37,338 bases of DNA from Burkholderia sp. Ac-20379 (lineage in GTDB: Bacteria; Pseudomonadota; Gammaproteobacteria; Burkholderiales; Burkholderiaceae): the NCBI RefSeq assembly GCF_017104645.1, contig NZ_JAAGPF010000040.1, forward strand, positions 1-37,338, read 5' to 3'. Below the pieces are notes generated by a model, which worked only from the letters and a program-made list of their open reading frames with translations, did no database searches and had not been told where the DNA came from. A program made the translations under genes and the position numbers. Numbering within the stretch: the first letter of the stretch is position 1; each line of letters starts with the position of its first letter. Below are positions 8,118 through 16,015 of the stretch, in pieces.

Positions 8118-8891
8118 TCACCAGCACACGTAGCCGCCGTCGGCCAGCACGATCGAGCCCGTCATCAGGCTCGCGGCCTCGCTGGCCAGGAACAGCACCA
8201 CGGAGGCCACCTCGTCGACGCGGCCGAGCCGGTTCATCGGCGTGCCGCCCACCCAGTGCCGATACATGTCCGGGTCCTCGTAGACGTACTTGTTCATCTC
8301 GGTGTCGATGTAGGTCGGCGCGACCGCGTTCACGCGCACGCCGCGCGCGCCCCATTCGGCGGCCAGCGAGCGCGTCAGGTGATGAACGCCGGCCTTCGAC
8401 GCGTTGTAGTTGGCCTGTTCCTGCGGGCGGTTGACGACGAAGCCCGACATCGAGCCGACATTGACGATGCTGCCGCCGCCGCGTTCGAGCATGCCCTTGC
8501 CGAACGAGCGGCAGCAGCGGAACACGCCGTTCAGGTTCACGTCGATCACGCGATCCCACACTTCGTCGCTCATCGTCTCGGCCGGATGGTTCGAGATGGC
8601 GATGCCGGCGTTGTTGACGAGCACGTCGACCCGCCCGTGGCGCGCGATCACGGCATCGTGCACGCGCTGCACGGCGGCGGCGTCGGTCACGTCGAGCCGT
8701 TCGCCCTCGACCTGCGCGCCGGCTGCCGTCAGCTTCGCCACGGCCTCGTCGAGCGCGCCCTGGTGCATGTCGGTCAGCACCACACGGGCGCCGGCCTGGG
8801 TCAGGGCCTCGGAGATGGCGAAGCCGATGCCGCGCGCGGCGCCGGTCACCACGGCGAGCTTGCCGTCGAGGCGGAATTTGTCGAGATACAT
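8118..8891 (-). CDS. Short-chain dehydrogenase/reductase
   Basis: 257 residues. TGAARGIG at about 16-23 is the cofactor loop, an acidic residue at the end of strand 2 (D41) suggests NAD preference, NNAG is at about 93-96, the catalytic serine at about 147 and YNASK at about 162-166. The family is that of FabG-like sugar and polyol dehydrogenases such as sorbitol, gluconate and xylitol dehydrogenases. It starts 56 bp after the shikimate-dehydrogenase-like gene and ends 2 bp before the hydrolase start. Its sequence differs substantially from the SDR at 2996-3763, so the two probably catalyse separate steps rather than being a recent duplication. Confidence 0.92.
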   Translation of the reverse strand: MYLDKFRLDGKLAVVTGAARGIGFAISEALTQAGARVVLTDMHQGALDEAVAKLTAAGAQVEGERLDVTDAAAVQRVHDAVIARHGRVDVLVNNAGIAISNHPAETMSDEVWDRVIDVNLNGVFRCCRSFGKGMLERGGGSIVNVGSMSGFVVNRPQEQANYNASKAGVHHLTRSLAAEWGARGVRVNAVAPTYIDTEMNKYVYEDPDMYRHWVGGTPMNRLGRVDEVASVVLFLASEAASLMTGSIVLADGGYVCW

Positions 8892-8947
8892 CGTCGGTCC
8901 TTCGGTGGGTCGCGAGTTCGGTCGCGGTGTTGGAGAAAACGCGGCGC

Positions 8948-9928
8948 TCAGGCCGCCGGCGAGGGTTTGCCCGAAGCGGCCGCGATCCGGCAGATCGCGT
9001 CGAAGCCGGGGCCGCGCGTCGGGATATCGATATGAAACACCTCGGCGATCACGCGCGTCCATCCGTAGATGAAGTAGGTCCAGCCGCCTTCGATCTGTAG
9101 TTGGCGCGCCGCCGCCTGCGCGCGCGCCTGGTCGAGGAACACCAGTTCGCCGCGATAGTTGAGATCCCAGGCGACGGCGCGCTCGGGAAAGCGTGCGGCG
9201 TCGCTCAACGGCGAGCCGGGCGCGTCCTTGCCGAGGCCGGTCGCGTTGATCACGAGCGCGCCCGGCGACAGGCGCGCCAGCACGGCATCGTTGTCCTCCG
9301 CGCGCGCGGCGATCAGGTACTCGCAGGGCACGCCGAGATCGAGCTCGCGGTGGATCCGCGCAATGTCCTCGAGGCGCTCGGCCGAGCGGTCCGAGACGAT
9401 CACGCGCGACGGGCGATTCGCGCCGCGGCTCGTCTGCATCAGGTGCCAGGTCAGCGCGATCGTCGAGCCGCCCGCGCCGATCGAGAACACTTCCGCGCCG
9501 GTGCGCGCGAAGTGCGCGTCGGGCAAAAAGCCGTCGATCGCCAGGCCCGACGTGATCGGATCCTTGGCATGACAGATGAATTTTCCGTCGCGCTTCGACA
9601 GGCAGCTCGTCTCGCCCATCAGGCGCGCATAAGGATCGATCTCGTCGAACAGATCCTGGCAGGCGGCGTACAGGTCGAGCTTGTGCGTGGTGACGAGCGC
9701 GCCGACCGAGAGCGGATCGTCGCGCAGGAATTGGACGGCCTCGCGATAGGCCGCGGGGCTCGCGTGCAACGGAAAGTCGATGCCCTTCATCTCGACGTCG
9801 CCGAGCCCGAGATGGCGCGCCCATTCGGGAAACACACGCATGATCGAGCTCTGGCCTGTGGTCACGCCGATGAAGTAGAAGGTCGGCCGGGTCGCGGGCT
9901 GATAGGGCCTGGAGGGCGTATGGCTCAT
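8948..9928 (-). CDS. Divergent shikimate-dehydrogenase-like oxidoreductase
   Basis: 326 residues, somewhat longer than AroE (about 270-290). The fold markers are present: a GxGGS nucleotide loop at about 151-155, a lysine in VTTHK (K83) and an aspartate in HAKDPITSG (D123) where AroE has its catalytic Lys and Asp, and DLNYRGEL near residue 260 in place of AroE D(M/L)xYxP. The N-terminal substrate loop reads GVTTGQSSIM instead of GxPxxHSxSP, and the C-terminal GxxMLxxQ segment is replaced by GGWTYFIYGW. It therefore probably does not act on shikimate but on another cyclic or open polyol. The start ATG overlaps the stop of the isomerase gene (ATGA), tying it to sugar-phosphate metabolism. Not the housekeeping aroE, which would not be expected in such an operon. 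Confidence 0.82.
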   Translation of the reverse strand: MSHTPSRPYQPATRPTFYFIGVTTGQSSIMRVFPEWARHLGLGDVEMKGIDFPLHASPAAYREAVQFLRDDPLSVGALVTTHKLDLYAACQDLFDEIDPYARLMGETSCLSKRDGKFICHAKDPITSGLAIDGFLPDAHFARTGAEVFSIGAGGSTIALTWHLMQTSRGANRPSRVIVSDRSAERLEDIARIHRELDLGVPCEYLIAARAEDNDAVLARLSPGALVINATGLGKDAPGSPLSDAARFPERAVAWDLNYRGELVFLDQARAQAAARQLQIEGGWTYFIYGWTRVIAEVFHIDIPTRGPGFDAICRIAAASGKPSPAA

Positions 9929-10569
9929 CGCGCCTGCTCCAGCGCGTTGCCGCGCGCGATCAGCGCCTCGATCTCGGCCGCGTCGCGCGGCTGCCAGGCC
10001 GGGTTCGGCGCGCTGCGCCAGCCGCCCTGCCCGTCGTCGACGATGCGCAGCCGCATCCCGTTGGCGCGCTCGATGATCGCGTAATCCTGCCCGGAATCGG
10101 CCGGGTAGCAGAACAGCATCACGAAGTCGCCGCGCCCGAGGTTCACCGAGCGATGGATCCAGCGCGGCGGCACGTAGCACACCGTGTTGGCGCGGATCTC
10201 GACGATCCGCGTCTCGCCGTCCGGCGCTTCCATCAGCATCAGCCCCTCGCCCTTGAGCCCGAAATACAGCTCCGGGCGGTCGATGTTGGCGTGGATGTGG
10301 CCGCGCGTCATGAAGTATTCCTCACCGACCTTGCCGGCGCTCATGCGCGTCACGCCGGTGATCAGGTCGCCCGGCTCGGCATTGGGCCGGTGATCGGTGA
10401 CCTCGTAGACGACCTCGCTGCCGCGCGCCGCCGCCAGCGCGTCGAACGCGGCCGCATCGGCATATAGGCCGGCGAGATCGCCGAGACGTTTCTGGTAGTG
10501 CGAATCGGTGCCGGTCATCAGACCGGCCTCCAGATCCACGTCGAACGAACGCGGCTCGGGCCATTGCAT
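9925..10569 (-). CDS. Cupin-type phosphoglucose isomerase
   Basis: 214 residues. The four metal ligands of the archaeal-type cupin phosphoglucose isomerase are present with exact spacing: H91 and H93 in RGHIHAN, E100 in RPELYFGL and H139 in PPRWIHRS. The N-terminal TGTDSHYQKRLGDLAGLY segment is also typical of that family. It interconverts an aldose 6-phosphate and ketose 6-phosphate (glucose 6-phosphate and fructose 6-phosphate in known members), in the cytoplasm. This family is unrelated to the usual bacterial Pgi and is sporadic in bacteria, so a specialised role is likely. It is the first gene of the leftward operon; a good GGGAG site lies about 8 bases before the ATG, and the AT-rich divergent promoter is immediately upstream. 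Confidence 0.88.
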   Translation of the reverse strand: MQWPEPRSFDVDLEAGLMTGTDSHYQKRLGDLAGLYADAAAFDALAAARGSEVVYEVTDHRPNAEPGDLITGVTRMSAGKVGEEYFMTRGHIHANIDRPELYFGLKGEGLMLMEAPDGETRIVEIRANTVCYVPPRWIHRSVNLGRGDFVMLFCYPADSGQDYAIIERANGMRLRIVDDGQGGWRSAPNPAWQPRDAAEIEALIARGNALEQAR

Positions 10570-10765
10570 GAAGTTTCTCCCTCTCGAATCTCGAATGAAA
10601 ACGTTAGTTTTAGCGATGATATAGTTTGTGAAACAAACGTACACGCGGGTTTTCACTAAGAATATCCGCCGAAATTGCCAATATAATGATTGCAACACTA
10701 TCGTTACAAGTCAGGCTCGTTTGTTGATTGACGCGACACGACGACCGGACGCAGGAGACACGTCC
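10570..10765. promoter_or_regulatory. Divergent promoter region of the sugar locus with two inverted repeats
   Basis: This 196-bp AT-rich stretch separates the leftward isomerase operon from the rightward oxidase/transporter operon. It contains AAAAC-GTTA-GTTTT at 10598-10611 and GTTTG-TGAAA-CAAAC at 10624-10638; both are perfect inverted repeats sharing AAAC/GTTT cores and are candidate operators. A TATAAT hexamer at 10682-10687 suits a rightward -10 box, although no convincing -35 sits 17 bp before it. An AGGAG at 10753-10757 is the ribosome binding site of the oxidase. The RpiR-family regulator encoded at 16016-16873 is the obvious candidate to bind here; this is inference. Confidence 0.55.
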
Positions 10766-12181
10766 ATGCAAGAGATGACCGATCCGGCCCGTGCGGCCGC
10801 CGTGGTGGCGGCCCTGCGCGACGCACTGGGCGCCGGCGTGGTGAGCCTGCCGGCCGACTTCGCCGGCCGCCGTCACGCCGATTCGAGCCGCATGCCCTGC
10901 GCGGAACCGATCGCGCTGGTGCGCCCACGCACCACGGCACAGGTCGCGACGGCGCTGCGCATCTGTCACGCACACCATCAACCCGTCGTCACGCAAGGCG
11001 GCCTGACCGGCCTCGCGGGCGGCGCCTGTCTGCTCGGCGGCGAAGTGGCGCTGAGCCTTGAACTGATGAACGCGATCGAGGAGATCGATCCCGTCAGCGC
11101 CACCATGACCGTGCAGGCCGGGGTGCCGCTGCAGAAGGTGCAGGAAGCGGCCGAGGCGGCCGGCTTCATGTTCCCGCTCGATCTCGGCGCGCGCGGCAGC
11201 GCGACCGTCGGCGGCAATCTCGGCACCAACGCGGGCGGCAATCGCGTGATTCGCTACGGGATGATGCGCGAGCAGGCACTCGACGTCGAAGCGGTGCTGG
11301 CGGACGGCAGCGTGGTGGGCGGCCTGCGCAAGATGATCAAGAACAACACCGGCTACGACCTGCGCAATCTGTTGATCGGCAGCGAAGGCACGCTCGGCGT
11401 GATGACGCGCGCGGTGCTGCGGCTGCGGCCGAAGCCGCGCGCCGTCTCCACGGCCTGGTGCGGCGTGCCGGACTACGACGGTGTCACCACCCTGCTGCGG
11501 CGCGCGCAGGAACGGCTGCCGGCCGGCGTTTCGGCCTTCGAGGTGATGTGGCCCGGCTACTACGATTTCGTGATCTCGCGCCTGCCCGAACTGCGCGCGC
11601 CGCTCGAAGGCCGCCACGCGTTCTACGTGCTGCTCGAAAGCAGCGGCGCGGAGCCCGCAAGCCAGCACGCCGCCTTCGAGCAGTTCCTCGGCGAGATGCT
11701 CGAGGCCGGCACGCTCGACGACGCCGCGCTGGCCGCCAACGAGGCGCACGCCGCCGCGTTCTGGGCGATCCGCGACGCGCCCGGCGAATACGGCCGCCTG
11801 ATTCCGGGCCGCGTCTCGTTCGACGTGAGCTTCTCGATCGCCGACGTCGGCCTGGCCGCCCAGCGCTGCGAGGCGCGGCTGCGCGCGCAATGGCCGAACG
11901 CGACGATCCTCGTCTACGGCCATCTCGGCGACGGCAACCTGCACATCGTCGTGCAGGAGCCCGACTGGCCCGCGAGCGCGGCCGCCGAGGTCAAGCGCGT
12001 GGTCTACGGCGTGACGGGCGAGCTCGGCGGCTCGGTGTCGGCCGAGCACGGCATCGGCACCAAGAAGCTCGAGGTGCTGGCGCTCTCGCGCAACCCCGAC
12101 GAACTCGCCGCGATGCGCGCCATCAAGGCCGCGCTCGATCCGCGCGGCATCCTGAATCCGGGCAAGCTGCTGGCCTCCTGA
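10766..12181 (+). CDS. GlcD-type FAD-binding oxidase (D-2-hydroxyacid dehydrogenase-like)
   Basis: 471 residues. Start chosen at the ATG 8 bases after AGGAG; the frame is open about 45 codons further upstream but through promoter sequence. The FAD_binding_4 domain carries PVVTQGGLTGLAGGA, the diphosphate-binding GGNLGTNAGGNRVIRYG and GSEGTLGVMTRAVL. The C-terminal FAD-oxidase domain carries YGHLGDGNLHIVV, SAEHGIGTKKLE and the terminal LDPRGILNPGKLL. These are hallmarks of glycolate oxidase subunit GlcD, D-lactate and D-2-hydroxyglutarate dehydrogenases. It would oxidise a 2-hydroxy acid, possibly an aldonic acid made by the pathway. No GlcE or GlcF partner lies nearby, so it resembles the single-subunit D-lactate or D-2-hydroxyglutarate dehydrogenase type. 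It is first in the rightward operon with the ABC importer. Confidence 0.88.
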   Translation: MQEMTDPARAAAVVAALRDALGAGVVSLPADFAGRRHADSSRMPCAEPIALVRPRTTAQVATALRICHAHHQPVVTQGGLTGLAGGACLLGGEVALSLELMNAIEEIDPVSATMTVQAGVPLQKVQEAAEAAGFMFPLDLGARGSATVGGNLGTNAGGNRVIRYGMMREQALDVEAVLADGSVVGGLRKMIKNNTGYDLRNLLIGSEGTLGVMTRAVLRLRPKPRAVSTAWCGVPDYDGVTTLLRRAQERLPAGVSAFEVMWPGYYDFVISRLPELRAPLEGRHAFYVLLESSGAEPASQHAAFEQFLGEMLEAGTLDDAALAANEAHAAAFWAIRDAPGEYGRLIPGRVSFDVSFSIADVGLAAQRCEARLRAQWPNATILVYGHLGDGNLHIVVQEPDWPASAAAEVKRVVYGVTGELGGSVSAEHGIGTKKLEVLALSRNPDELAAMRAIKAALDPRGILNPGKLLAS

Positions 12182-12253
12182 CGCCGGCGACACCCTGAAT
12201 TTCGGGCGCGCTCCGCGTCGCCCGTTTGCGTGACACCCACAAGAGGAGGAGAC

Positions 12254-13231
12254 ATGTCGCGTTTCATGAAGAAGCTGTGCTGCGCCGCCGCGTTCGCCGC
12301 GGCCGGCATCATCGCCACCACGCCGGCGTTCGCGGCCGACAAGATGAAGGTCGGGATTTCGATGAAGGTGCTGAACGCCCCGTATTTCGCGGCGGCGATG
12401 GAATCGGCCAAGGCGCGCGCCACCGAGCTCGGCGCCGACGTGATCGTGGCCGACGCGCAGGGCAAGATGGGCAAGCAGATCTCCGACGTGGAGGATCTCG
12501 TCACGCGCGGCGTGAAGGTGCTGCTGATCGATCCGGCCGATCCGGAAGCGCTGGTCGGCGCCGTGAACGCGGCCAGCGCGGCCGGCGTCAAGGTGGTGGT
12601 GTTCGACAGCACGCTCGATCCGAAGGCCAACTACGTCACGCTCGTGCAGTCGTCGAACAGCGAGAACGGCGCGCTGGTGGGCCGCTGGGTCGTGGACAAC
12701 ATGGGCGCCAAGCCGCTGAAGATCGCGCTGCTGTCGGGCGAGAAGGGCAACCCGGTCGGCAAGGAGCGTCGCGAGGGCGTGCTGGCCGGCATCACCGAGG
12801 CGCAGCTCGAGAAAACCGGCAAGGCGAACCTGCAGATCGTCGGCCAGGGCTGGGGCAACTGGTCGGATGAAGGCGGCCTGAAGGCGATGGAAGACCTGCT
12901 GGTGGCCAACAAGGACATCAACATGGTGCTCAGCGAGAACGACAGCATGCTGCTCGGCGCGCGCCGCGCGATCCAGAGCGCGAACCGCGACGGCATCACG
13001 CTGGTGGCGGCGGCCGACGGCCAGAAGGAAGCGCTCGCGCTGATCAAGCAGGGCAAGTACGGCGTGACCGCGCTGAACGATCCGGCGCTGGTGGCCCGCA
13101 CCGCTGTCGACATCGGCATGAAGGCCGCCAAGGGCCAGGCCGGCACGGTGCCGAAGATCTCGTACACGCCGCCGGTCGCGATCTCGAAGGGCAACGTCGA
13201 CAAGTACTACAACCCGAAAGCGATTTTCTGA
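12254..13231 (+). CDS. Ribose-type periplasmic sugar-binding protein
   Basis: 325 residues. A strong AGGAGG lies just upstream of the ATG. The N-terminus is a Sec signal peptide with a basic start, a hydrophobic stretch and an AFA|AD cleavage site after about residue 27. The mature part begins MKVGISMKVLNAPYFAAAMESAKARATELGADV, characteristic of RbsB/LacI-type periplasmic binding proteins (Peripla_BP_4), and ends with a conserved hinge and C-terminal lobe. It captures a sugar or polyol in the periplasm and delivers it to the ATPase/permease pair encoded just downstream. Ribose is not implied: no rbsD or rbsK is present and the neighbouring enzymes differ from a ribose operon. Confidence 0.92.
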   Translation: MSRFMKKLCCAAAFAAAGIIATTPAFAADKMKVGISMKVLNAPYFAAAMESAKARATELGADVIVADAQGKMGKQISDVEDLVTRGVKVLLIDPADPEALVGAVNAASAAGVKVVVFDSTLDPKANYVTLVQSSNSENGALVGRWVVDNMGAKPLKIALLSGEKGNPVGKERREGVLAGITEAQLEKTGKANLQIVGQGWGNWSDEGGLKAMEDLLVANKDINMVLSENDSMLLGARRAIQSANRDGITLVAAADGQKEALALIKQGKYGVTALNDPALVARTAVDIGMKAAKGQAGTVPKISYTPPVAISKGNVDKYYNPKAIF

Positions 13232-13250
13232 CGCTTTTCCCGTCGTACGC

Positions 13251-13274
13251 GCGCGCCGGCCGATGCCGGCGCGC
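13251..13274 (+). other. Strong intercistronic hairpin
   Basis: A perfect 10-bp stem GCGCGCCGGC (13251-13260) with loop CGAT and complementary arm GCCGGCGCGC (13265-13274) lies in the 61-bp gap between the binding-protein gene and the ATPase gene. There is no U-run after it, so it is more likely an mRNA-stabilising or partial-termination element than a full terminator. Such hairpins behind binding-protein genes commonly keep binding-protein mRNA above that of the membrane components. The hairpin is seen directly; the role is inferred. Confidence 0.7.
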
Positions 13275-13292
13275 CCGAGTGGAGACAGTTCC

Positions 13293-14846
13293 ATGATTCC
13301 GTTCATCGCACTCACCGGCATCGACAAGCGGTTCGGCGGCATTCACGCGATCGAGAACATCGATTTCGAGATCCGCAGCGGCGAGGTGCATGCGCTCGTC
13401 GGCGAAAACGGGGCCGGCAAATCGACGCTGATGCGCGTGATCGGCGGCGGCCATCAGCCCGACGCCGGCACGATTCGCGTGCAGGGCCGCGAGATGGTGC
13501 TGCGCAACCCGCACGCCGCGCTGGCCGAAGGCATCGCCGTGATCCATCAGGAGACGGCGCTGGCGCCCGATCTGTCGGTGGCCGAAAACGTGTTCCTGGC
13601 CGCCCTGCCCGCCGTGATCGACTGGCGCAGCCTGCGCGCGAAGGCGCGCGACCTGATCGCGAGCCTCGGCTTCGACATCGATCCGGCCGCGCTGGTCGGC
13701 ACGCTGTCGGCCGCGCAATGCCAGGTGATCGAGATCGCCAAGGCGCTGTCGGGCGAACTGAAGCTGCTGGTGCTCGACGAGCCCACCGCCGCGCTCGCGC
13801 CGTCCGACGCCGAACGCCTGCTGGAGATCGTGCGCTCGCTGCGCGCACGCGGCGTCGGCATCGTCTATATCTCGCACCGGCTCGAGGAAGTGTTCGCGAT
13901 CGCGGATCGCATCACGATCCTCAAGGACGGCCGCCGCGTGGATACGGTCGTGCCGGCCGAGATCACGCGCGACGAACTGATCCGCAAGATGGTCGGCCGC
14001 CCGCTGTCGGTGCTGTTTCCCGAGCGTCACGCGACGCCGGGCGAGGTGGTGCTGAAGGTGGACGGGCTGGCGCGCGGCGAGGCCGTGCGCGGCGTGTCGT
14101 TCACGCTGCGCGCGGGCGAGGTGGTCGGGCTTGGCGGCCTGATCGGCTCGGGCCGCACCGAAGTCGCGCGGCTGATCTTCGGCGCCGATCGCGCCGATGC
14201 CGGCCGCATCGAACTGAAGGGCAAGCCGCTCGACGTGCGCTCGCCGATGGCGGCCGTGCGCGCCGGGATCGGGCTGGTGCCCGAGGATCGCAAGGGCCAG
14301 GGCGCGGTGCTGTCGATGCCGATCCGCATCAACGCCACGCTGGCCGCGCTGAAATCGGTCAGCGCGCCGGGCGGCTTCCTGGCCTTCCGACGCGAACGCG
14401 AATCGGTCGAGCAACTGATGAGCGCGCTGCGCATCAAGGCGCGCTCGATGGATGCGGACGTGTCGACGCTGTCGGGCGGCAACCAGCAGAAGGTGGTGCT
14501 CGCCAAGTGGTTCCATGCCGACGGCGACCTGATCATCCTCGACGAGCCGACACGCGGCGTGGACGTCGGCGCCAAGGTGGAGATCTACACGCTGATCAAC
14601 CAGCTCGCCGAACGCGGCAAGGCGCTGCTCGTGATCTCGTCCGAGCACCAGGAACTGATGGGGCTGTGCGATCGCATCATGGTGATGGGCGAAGGCCGCA
14701 TCCGCGGCGAACTGCAGCCCGCCGACTACAGCGAGGAAGCGATCCTCGCGCTCTCGCTGCGCCGCGACCCCGGCGAAACCCACGGCTCACCGCACGCCGG
14801 CCCGCAGACGGCCGAACGCGACGGCGCCGCCCTCATTCACGATTGA
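13293..14846 (+). CDS. Sugar ABC transporter double ATPase (RbsA/MglA type)
   Basis: 517 residues with two fused ABC domains. Domain 1: Walker A GENGAGKS at about 37-44, LSAAQCQVIEIAKAL as the relaxed signature and LLVLDEPTAAL as Walker B. Domain 2: a degenerate Walker A GLIGSGRTE, canonical signature LSGGNQQKVVLAKW and Walker B LIILDEPTRGVDVGAK. This alternation of one good and one degenerate half is normal for CUT2 importers. GGAGA precedes the ATG by about 9 bases. It powers uptake of the sugar bound by the preceding periplasmic protein and works with the single permease gene that follows. The C-terminal tail after the second domain is Thr/Pro/Ala-rich and of no known function. Confidence 0.95.
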   Translation: MIPFIALTGIDKRFGGIHAIENIDFEIRSGEVHALVGENGAGKSTLMRVIGGGHQPDAGTIRVQGREMVLRNPHAALAEGIAVIHQETALAPDLSVAENVFLAALPAVIDWRSLRAKARDLIASLGFDIDPAALVGTLSAAQCQVIEIAKALSGELKLLVLDEPTAALAPSDAERLLEIVRSLRARGVGIVYISHRLEEVFAIADRITILKDGRRVDTVVPAEITRDELIRKMVGRPLSVLFPERHATPGEVVLKVDGLARGEAVRGVSFTLRAGEVVGLGGLIGSGRTEVARLIFGADRADAGRIELKGKPLDVRSPMAAVRAGIGLVPEDRKGQGAVLSMPIRINATLAALKSVSAPGGFLAFRRERESVEQLMSALRIKARSMDADVSTLSGGNQQKVVLAKWFHADGDLIILDEPTRGVDVGAKVEIYTLINQLAERGKALLVISSEHQELMGLCDRIMVMGEGRIRGELQPADYSEEAILALSLRRDPGETHGSPHAGPQTAERDGAALIHD

Positions 14847-14907
14847 CCGGCCGCTGCACCGCTGCACCGCCGCCACAGAACGCCCTATCCGTTTGGAGAC
14901 ACCCATC

Positions 14908-15915
14908 ATGAATCCCAGCGCCGCTACCTCGAATCCGCGCCAGCCCGCCGGCGGCTCGAAGCTCCAGCATGCCTGGCAATCCGCGCGACGCTTCAACACG
15001 GTGGGGATCCTCGTCGTGCTGGTGATCGCCGCCTCGTTCATCTCGAGCGATTTCTTCTCGGCGCCGAACCTCGCCAACATCACGCGCCAGGTGGCCGGCG
15101 TCGGCATCATGTCGGTCGGCATGCTGCTGGTGGTGCTGACGGGCGGCATCGATCTGTCGGTCGGCTCGGTGGCCGCGCTCGGCAGCGTGCTCTCGGCGAT
15201 GCTGATCCCAGAGCACGGCCTCGCGTTCGCGCTGGCGGCCGCGCTCGTCACGGGCGGCCTGTGCGGGCTCGTGTCGGGCGTGCTGGTGGCGTTCTTCCGG
15301 CTCACGCCGTTCGTCGTGACGCTCGCGATGATGACGGTGGCGCGCGGCATCGCGATGATCGTCTCGAACGGCTCGCCGATCCTGGTCGACGACGCGGGCC
15401 AGGCCCTGCTCGACTTCGGCCGCCACAGCTACTTCGGGATTCCGGGCCCGACGCTCGTGATGCTGCTGGTGTTCGTGGCCGGCGGCATCGCGCTGGGCCG
15501 CATGCGCGCGGGCCGCGTGGTGCGCGCGATCGGCTCGAACCAGGAAGCGGTGCGGCTGTCGGGCGTGCCGGTGGCGCGCCATATCCTCGGCACCTACGTG
15601 TGCTCGGGCGCGCTGGCGGCGCTGGCCGGCATCATCTCGACGGCGCGCGCCAGCGTGGGCGCGCCCACCGTCGGCGTGGGCGACGAGCTGACCGTGATCG
15701 CGGCGGTGGTGATCGGCGGCGCGAGCCTGGCCGGCGGCAAGGGCGGCGTGCTCAACACGCTGATGGGCGTGCTGATCCTCGGCGTGATCGGCAACATCAT
15801 GAATCTGGCCAGCGTGCCGGGCTATCACCAGCAGGTGGTGATGGGCGCGATCATCGTCGCGGCGGTGCTGATGCAGCAGGGCGCCGGCGTCTGGCGCCGC
15901 TGGATCTTCCGCTAA
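14908..15915 (+). CDS. Sugar ABC transporter permease (RbsC type)
   Basis: 335 residues. Start taken at the ATG preceded by TTGGAGAC; the upstream in-frame TTG overlaps that ribosome binding site and is rejected. About eight or more hydrophobic segments are visible, and the conserved [18 protein letters not shown] motif and [21 protein letters not shown] segment place it in the BPD_transp_2 family of CUT2 permeases. It forms a homodimeric channel for the locus sugar. It follows the ATPase by 61 bp and precedes the regulator. Confidence 0.94.
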   Translation: MNPSAATSNPRQPAGGSKLQHAWQSARRFNTVGILVVLVIAASFISSDFFSAPNLANITRQVAGVGIMSVGMLLVVLTGGIDLSVGSVAALGSVLSAMLIPEHGLAFALAAALVTGGLCGLVSGVLVAFFRLTPFVVTLAMMTVARGIAMIVSNGSPILVDDAGQALLDFGRHSYFGIPGPTLVMLLVFVAGGIALGRMRAGRVVRAIGSNQEAVRLSGVPVARHILGTYVCSGALAALAGIISTARASVGAPTVGVGDELTVIAAVVIGGASLAGGKGGVLNTLMGVLILGVIGNIMNLASVPGYHQQVVMGAIIVAAVLMQQGAGVWRRWIFR

Positions 15916-16015
15916 ACTCCGGCTGGGAAGCGCGCGCGGTTGCGTGGCCGCGACGCGCCCGCCCGGCATGAGCCGTCCCGGCCTCACGCTCGTCAGTCAA
16001 GGAAGGAAAGCCCGC

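Noticed and set aside
10610..13342. A 910-codon open frame on the minus strand
   Set aside because: It is antisense to the FAD oxidase and binding-protein genes, and its product is dominated by Arg, Ala, His and Gly without motifs. Such frames arise in high-GC DNA opposite real genes.
12254..15915. Ribose operon (rbs) naming
   Set aside because: The transporter is of the CUT2 type, but rbsD and rbsK are absent and the surrounding enzymes do not fit ribose use.
15944..16015. Longer start of the RpiR regulator
   Set aside because: The upstream GTG and ATG lack ribosome binding sites, whereas AAGGAAGG precedes the GTG at 16016 and gives the family length.
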